NCBI GenBank assembly: GCA_022829145.1
Contig: CM040765.1
Span: forward strand, 18,449,292 to 18,513,291
DNA length: 64,000 nucleotides
From: Albula goreensis
Lineage: Eukaryota > Chordata > Actinopteri > Albuliformes > Albulidae
Reading direction: 5' to 3'
The position numbers and the translations under genes were made by a program. How positions within the stretch are numbered: the stretch's first letter is position 1; the number at the start of each line of letters is the position of its first letter. Under the pieces are notes generated by a model. The model had not been told where the DNA came from. It saw nothing but the letters and a program-made list of their open reading frames with translations, and did not search any database. Below, in pieces: positions 43,479 to 64,000 of this stretch.

Positions 43479-44483
43479 ATTTTTTAAACAAGATAAATTC
43501 AAATATACTATTTTCAACTATTAAATTATCACCTAATGTGTAAATCAAACATATGAGTATGTTCCTGTCCCAATTTTCCCATCCTGTGATATGATATGAT
43601 ATAACATCATATATGACCCAGGTACAGTATTGATTATGTAACCTTCTCAGTATTTATATTAATTGATCATATATATTAAGAACTATGCATGCTGAGAGTA
43701 GGTAAACTACAGTGCCAGCAGTACAATGATGAAAAGAAAAAGAGCTCTGATAAAACACAAACGCAGGAGGACTGCATGTGGTATGCCTAACTCTGTCTCG
43801 ACAGAAGCCTATCCCATAAATTGTACATTGTGACAAAATGTGATGAGCTAATTTTGCATTAAAAAAATCCCAAACTATTCAAAACAAAACATAAAACCCG
43901 GCCGCATCCTTGTGCCAGCTGTTAAGTCATAAAATATCCAATCCTGGCAGGCGTGTGTCAAAATCTGCACCGAGTCCAGCTTAGGGAGGCCCAATAGCAA
44001 CCACTCGGGGTGTCGATAGTTACTTAATTTGTTTTTTTCTGAAGAATGCATGACCTTAAATAAATGTTCAATGTCACAAATTGTTCATCTGAGTAAGCAT
44101 AATGTATTTGATTGAAAAAAAAAAATCCTATCTTGAATAAAAGTGGAAAAGGTTTGTCCACTAAAATACTTGAGGGATAAGTTTTGTTCTTAACCTGACA
44201 TTATACTTATCATGAAATTATTAATATGAACAATCAACTCACCATCACATAACCCGAGCAATGCTGCAGCACACTGCCATCCTGATGACTGATCCCACCA
44301 ATCAGCTCCAAGTCCTGAGAAAGACTGAAAAAAGATGAGCCGAGTTTGGCAGTATGTCTTCTTGTTTTAATCAAGCAAAATGTTAAATATATATATGTAT
44401 ATTTAATATATGCACTAACCACACCTACTCATGACCATAAAAGAGTCAAAGATTTGACTAATCCATGCTTTGACCAGAGCCGT

Positions 44484-44528
44484 CCAAATTTAGCTGTTGC
44501 TTACCGGGCAGATGAATCCCAATATAAG
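44484..44528 (+). promoter_or_regulatory. MYH-A core promoter module
   Basis: In order: CCAAATTTAG (44484-44493, one base off a CArG box), E-box CAGATG (44509-44514), and TATAAG (44523-44528). The same three elements in the same order and near-identical spacing precede MYH-B, which argues for function. CArG boxes bind SRF and E-boxes bind MyoD-type factors. Confidence 0.7.
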
Positions 44529-44552
44529 GGACCCCACAGAGGTGTGTCCACA

Positions 44553-44582
44553 GCAGAGAAGACCATCAACACCCAGCCTGTG
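44553..44582 (+). other. MYH-A non-coding first exon (approximate start)
   Basis: The exon ends 'cccagcctgtg' at 44582, followed by donor GTAAGT. Its start is placed about 30 bases after the TATA box. The MYH-B first exon ends in the closely similar 'cccatcctgtg'. A second leader exon equivalent to that of MYH-B could not be identified here. Confidence 0.55.
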
Positions 44583-45288
44583 GTAAGTGCTGTCCAACTC
44601 TGTCAAACTAATGTGTTTGTGTGAATGTGAGTGTGTGTGTTAGAGAGAGAGAGAGAAATCATGACAGAGAATGAAATATATTGTTTAAAAACAAACTGTG
44701 CTGATAGATTTTGGTGACACAGGCAAGTAAACATAATTTTTTAAAATTTTAAAATCATGACCAATTTGCAAAACCAATAAATGCATCAGAACCTTTTCAC
44801 ACAGGAGGAGTAGCTTCCATGGTACATGTTCATGTTTTTCTGAGTGAGTGGACCCTTTCCATAGACCAGCTTCAAAACTTTTTCCACGTAGTGGAATCCA
44901 TTCCAGCAGTGCTTCTTTGCTTCTCCCTTTGGTATACTGTATGAAACAGTCTGGATTTGGGTTAGGGTGAGTGATAAAGAGGGATTTATGTGACCCAGCT
45001 GTAAAATATCAAACAACTGATGCTCTTTAGCTGAGTGAGCCTTAAATTAAATTTTGGATTGTGGCCTACAGGAATGGAATTGAAATACGTTAAATACACA
45101 TTCACGTCACAACAGGAGAAGTACAGAAAAGAAGCTTGAAAAAAATTGAATCAATATTTTTGCAATGCTGCTCTGTAAATTGTGCAGTTTTCAATACGGC
45201 ACTTCATCAATTCCTCCTCATTCACTAAACTGCAGATGAATTCTTGAATTTTTAAAATTATCATCTGACATGACAGTGAGCAGCAACC

Positions 45289-56725
<11,437 letters not shown>

Positions 56726-56810
56726 AGAAGACAAATCTACAACCTAAGTCTCTCCATGTTTCATACTATGTGTAAGAAACTTTCAGGGTCACTGAAAGCA
56801 CTGTATATGA

Positions 56811-56816
56811 AATAAA
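56811..56816 (+). terminator. MYH-A poly(A) signal
   Basis: AATAAA lies 86 bases after the TAA stop (56723-56725). The short 3' UTR is usual for sarcomeric MYH genes. Confidence 0.8.
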
Positions 56817-56839
56817 GTTCATGAAACTCAGACACTTTG

Positions 56840-59800
56840 TGCATTTCATTTCAGTACCAGGCGTGCGATTCCTGAGAGTCCATTTTTATTGGTTGATTTA
56901 GTTTTGCGGGTTGAAATGGAACATTTGTTGAATTATGTCACATAACAAATCCCATCACAAAGTATATGAGACAAGAGTATACAAACTGTCAGGCTAAGTC
57001 ATGCCAATGAATGATCCGGCAGTACAGCATGGGGTTGTGGAGGTTCAACATGAACACCCACTAACCCTCTTCCTGTCCCGGGGGCCCCAACAGCTGCCAC
57101 CTGTGGCTTGAAGTTTTGCCATATAAGGAAATATCTCTTGCAGCTTGGATCAGGTATCACGCAAAGGCAGACAAGCGAAAATGTGACACTCTTTAACCCC
57201 GTAATTGCTGTGATTGCGACATTTATTCTTGACTGCCCCCAACAGTCCCAGTTAAAAAAAGAACATCTTCCATTCCATCACAACATGGTTGCTGTTGTTT
57301 AAGTTGCACACTAATAGACCTTGCAAATAACAAGCCTTCGTAGTGAGTATAAATGAATACTATACTTGATAGAAAATGAGCTTCAATTTTTTAAATGTTT
57401 TACTACATTCATGAAATATGCTACCCCAAACACAAACTGAAGTGTAAATTTAAATATACTAAATGTCCCAATTGTTATTAATAATATAGTTTGTTTACCG
57501 CAGTAATTTGGTGTTTTAAACGTTCAATTAAGAAATTCTTGAAAATTCTCGAAAAGTCATTCATAGCCATACAATAATAAAGTCGTGCTATAATTAGATA
57601 AACTTATAATTAATTATGTGTACAATTAATTCATTCATTCATTATACATTTAACTAATTATAGCTATACACATTGATTAACCAAGAGGATTCGTTGACCC
57701 TGATTAGTTAACCCTAAAACATTAGTGAAGGAAGAAAGCGGCAACTCAGAATGAATAATTAATTACTAATAATTATGAATAATTAACAACTAATGCAACA
57801 AGAAAGAAAATTGTTGCTATTACCATTCATAGTATTAAAATGTCTTATTTCATGCGTATTGTAGTTGACGTTTTGTTGTGTAGTTCAGGAATTGTTGATT
57901 TTTATTAAAAGGTTATTTACAGGTAATTATTTAATGGTCATTAATGTACCATTAAATAATTAATTAAATAAGGTTATTTATAGGTAATTAATTTTCTGAC
58001 TTTGTGCGTCAGCAAAACTCAATCTCCCAATTACTTAATAACAAAATCTGTTGCTCTTTTAGAAATCACCAGGGATGCAATAAATATATTGTTCACAGCC
58101 AAAGTATTGTGACAGTAAAAGTTGCCATAGATACATGCCATTTAAAACGGGACAAACCAATATTAAAACTGCTGTAACATCAATCACAGAGTGCACCAGT
58201 AATCAGAACAGGCTTGACTACTTATGTTCAGCAAATTTAAGATAGTGCTAAGAGAGCGGTATGTCTCGGGTGAGGGTGCCAAGATGCCATCTGGGCGAAG
58301 TGGATTTTCAGTCTGCATCGATAGATGGACTGATACTCTGATGTTCTCACAGTTGTGTGTGTGCGTTGAGGGGGTGGGAAACAACTGAGAAAAGCCATGA
58401 GTCAATCCAACGTCAGCCAATCAGGTGTCTGCTGGCACCAAATGTGCATGACATGCATTCCTTTCACATATGGCTGGAAAGGAGGGCCCTATCAATATCT
58501 GGAATTCATACCAACTTCTGCTCTTAACTATTTAATCAGCTCAGTCATTTAAATTATCTTGGAGCTAACGTAAATCTCTTGATAAACTCATGAATGTCAG
58601 GCAAAGACTTTCATGAGTCCCTACATTAAACTTTTAACTGTGGTCTAATCTACAAGTGAACTGAGGTTAACATACACAGCTAAACAGATAATTAAACTGG
58701 GATAATTTGGTGGAAACAAAAACCTTCAAATAAAACTGTCCCTCGAGGAATGGAGTTGCCCAAACCTACCCTAACAGATCCTAACTTGTATATTTCAGCT
58801 GGTGGATACCAGAGTGAAATCAGAGAATTTTAGCTAATTGGCTGGCAAGTTAAATTTGTTTGATACATAGCAAGCAATCTGAATCAGAGGGGGAGAAACT
58901 TAAAGGAAAAACAGACAACCAAAGAATATGTAAATGACTTATTTGAGCCTGATTTTCAGCAATTTCCCTACCTAAATGGATAACTTGATGTCTAAATGCA
59001 ACTTATCTACAATTTTTTTTTTGCCTGATTTTGATTGGCATGTCTAGAGTATTGAAGAATGTTGTGTTGTAAAACTATTCTATGATGAATAAACTCTTCT
59101 GGTACTGGGTATCATAAATTATTATGAATATGGCTTCAAAGAAGACACATGCACGTTTACGATTCTTTAAGTTATTCAAAACAAAATATAAATACATTCA
59201 AACATGACATTTATGCTGGCTGTTAAGCTGTAAAACATAGTTGCTCTGCCGGGTGTCATAAAAAAATTAAACTGCAGTCTCCAGTGTCAGTAACTCAGGC
59301 ATCAAGAAACTTTACTCCAAAGCTGTCAACCTATTTCATGCATTGGGTGTAAGAATTATGAATTTGTGCAATTTATTTTCTTGATATAATGTGTAACCTC
59401 TTTAATGCAAAACGTTCAGAGGTAGCATTGTTTCATCAACCTCACAATAAAAGCAAACTGTCAAAGAATGTATTAACAGGAGCATAATATCCTCAAATTA
59501 ATGCTTAATAAATTGCCAGTTGCCTTGCAATGATGTATAAATGCTATGCCCTTGTGCACCTGTCACAAAATGCCAGTTTACCTGAGTAATATAGCGTGAA
59601 AATGTACTACAACCCACAAAATTTGCTGAATGACATTCCATGCCAAACACCACTGAGAGCCATAGACCTTACACCATTTTTGTCTGTCATTAGTCAGAGA
59701 AGAATCACATTTGTATGATTTTTATTTCAGTAAACCTGTATACTAAAATGCATTGCCATCCCATATTACACATCCTCATAGTTATTAGATTCTTAAAAAA

Positions 59801-60240
59801 AGCTTTACTGTAAATTTAGTAAATACGTCATTGGAAGAAATCTCACATTTATGTCATTTGAATGTTGAACCCATCTGTAAAGATGATATTTTTAAATAGA
59901 AATTTTAAATAAAATGATGTTTTAAATATGAATTTTATAAAACAATAAAATATCAAAAACAAATATCAAAAATGCACTTAAGGATGCAGGATTTTAACAA
60001 TATTCAGGTCTGACAACATGTATTACTTCATATCAATGTGGAAATATCAGTGTTGAATACAATGTCCATATATATTTCAAAATATAAATATTATGCATAT
60101 TTAATGCAGAACAATTACATGTTAATTAATGTATTAATTATAGGAAGTGACTATTAAATATATATCCACACACTGGGTAACCATATCCAAATATGATAGC
60201 ATGAAATCCATCTCAGAAATATGATTATTGCATGTGTTGA
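56840..60240. other. Intergenic spacer between MYH-A and MYH-B
   Basis: AT-rich; no gene recognised. Near 59170-59290 the words 'attcaaaacaaaatataaa' and 'ggctgttaag' resemble 43880-43930 upstream of MYH-A, so part of this is duplicated 5' flank and may hold regulatory sequence. A 14-base inverted repeat lies at 57925-57961. Confidence 0.55.
57925..57961. repeat. Perfect 14-base inverted repeat with 9-base loop
   Basis: Left arm aattatttaatggt (57925-57938) pairs exactly with the right arm at 57948-57961. The words 'ggttatttacaggtaatta' and 'ggttatttataggtaatta' flank it as a near-perfect direct repeat. Confidence 0.75.
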
Positions 60241-60247
60241 TTGGAGT

Positions 60248-60292
60248 CCAAATTTAGCAGGTGCTAGGTTAGCAGATGGATTTCAATATAAG
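60248..60292 (+). promoter_or_regulatory. MYH-B core promoter module
   Basis: CCAAATTTAG (60248-60257), E-box CAGATG (60273-60278) and TATAAG (60287-60292), matching the MYH-A module in order and spacing. Intervening bases have changed while these words are kept. Confidence 0.7.
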
Positions 60293-60317
60293 GGACACGA
60301 CAGACCTGGATACACAG

Positions 60318-60343
60318 CCAAGTACGACAAGACCCATCCTGTG
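60318..60343 (+). other. MYH-B non-coding first exon (approximate start)
   Basis: Ends 'cccatcctgtg' before donor GTGAGT at 60344. The start is inferred from the TATA position. Confidence 0.5.
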
Positions 60344-60961
60344 GTGAGTCCTGCTGCGTGTACTGACTGTAGTATCTGCATGTAGCTGTGACCGGAGTAG
60401 TAGTTTGGAAATACGTTGTGTTTGTGTTTATCTCACAGATTTATTCAAGTGTGAGTTGGTCATTGGACAGGGAAAGTTACAATCAGGGAAGATTGCAGTT
60501 TGTTTTTTTTTTTTTTATCGGTATGTACTTACCAAGAGGTGATCAGACAAAATGCAGCTATGGAATAAAGCAACTATAAATGAATTGCAAGCAGAATTTC
60601 TAAGAGAGATCTTTTCATACACTCAGTCTCTCAATTGCATATCAACTTTCATGAATGATGCTTGTCACAGATTTTAAAACGCAGTAAAGGGGTCCAAAAT
60701 ATACATCAAGATCTTCTGGGCTGTTCACCATCCATGGTGCTGAGGCAGGAAAGGGATTCTCTGTTTTGTTTTTAAATAAATATTAAATCATATTCCATAT
60801 AAACTCCAACTCACACTTGCTATACACACTATAACGTACCATGACATTAGGCCAAAACAAATAAAGCTCATGAACTGATATGTTAATATACAACTCAAAT
60901 TATTAATGGACATTTAAAATTAAAGAACACCAATTAATTTTCTAAATAAAATATTTTTCAG

Positions 60962-60999
60962 TGCCCTTAACAACTTCACTGCGCTTGGGATCTAGACAG
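60962..60999 (+). other. MYH-B non-coding second exon
   Basis: Acceptor TTTTTCAG precedes 60962 and donor GTAAGC follows 60999, giving a 38-base leader exon. The next exon starts at 61122 with 'tgagcagcaacc' before the ATG, identical to the MYH-A leader end at 45277. Two leader exons before the coding start are usual in this gene family. Confidence 0.6.
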
Positions 61000-61133
61000 G
61001 TAAGCATTGCTCTTCCCTCTTCAAAAGTAACATGAAATGTCTCTGAAAATATGTTTCTGGAAACCATGTTTTGCAGGCAGACTCAGTGTTGATACTGTTT
61101 ACTGAATCTTTAATACAACAGTGAGCAGCAACC

Positions 61134-64000
<2,867 letters not shown>

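Overview
The window is vertebrate nuclear DNA, almost certainly from a ray-finned (teleost) fish. Three things support this: spliced genes with GT-AG introns; a tandem pair of fast-skeletal myosin heavy chain (MYH) genes whose proteins read like fish fast MYH; and fish-type SINE tails. The species cannot be fixed from sequence alone. About three quarters of the window is non-coding, and it is very rich in micro- and minisatellites.

Layout. 1-11,000: no supportable gene, only repeats (degenerate TTATTAC repeats, a GAATT pentamer tract, a 41-bp minisatellite, a 34/68-bp minisatellite). 11,000-17,291 (+): a complete eight-exon tescalcin gene (216 aa) whose introns hold large CT, CA and 28-bp arrays. 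17,292-24,134: no gene; a Tigger/pogo-like MITE, a 37-bp array next to an inverted-repeat element, and a LINE-type tail. 24,135-27,006 (-): a three-exon IL-6-family cytokine of the LIF/M17 type (236 aa), with a SINE-derived 47-bp array in its second intron. 27,007-43,400: gene-poor, with a decayed Tc1-like transposase, a tRNA-type SINE and an old ~640-bp duplication. 43,469-56,816 (+): a complete fast MYH gene (called MYH-A here). It has a 5' promoter module, 39 coding exons and a poly(A) signal, and an ideal reading of 1937 aa. 60,248-64,000 (+): promoter, two leader exons and the first 13 coding exons of a second fast MYH (MYH-B), cut by the window end.

The two myosins are close paralogues. 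Some introns are nearly identical while others have diverged, which suggests gene conversion. MYH-A lacks seven bases in its rod exons and MYH-B lacks one base in a motor exon. Most losses are in homopolymers, so assembly error is more likely than pseudogenisation.

The other two genes are functionally unrelated to the myosins: tescalcin is a myristoylated EF-hand regulator of Na+/H+ exchange and phosphatase signalling, and M17/LIF is a secreted gp130-type cytokine. I see no operon-like or defence-like system. The most unusual content is the repeats: two minisatellites appear to have grown from parts of transposable elements, and one array opens long false reading frames on both strands.
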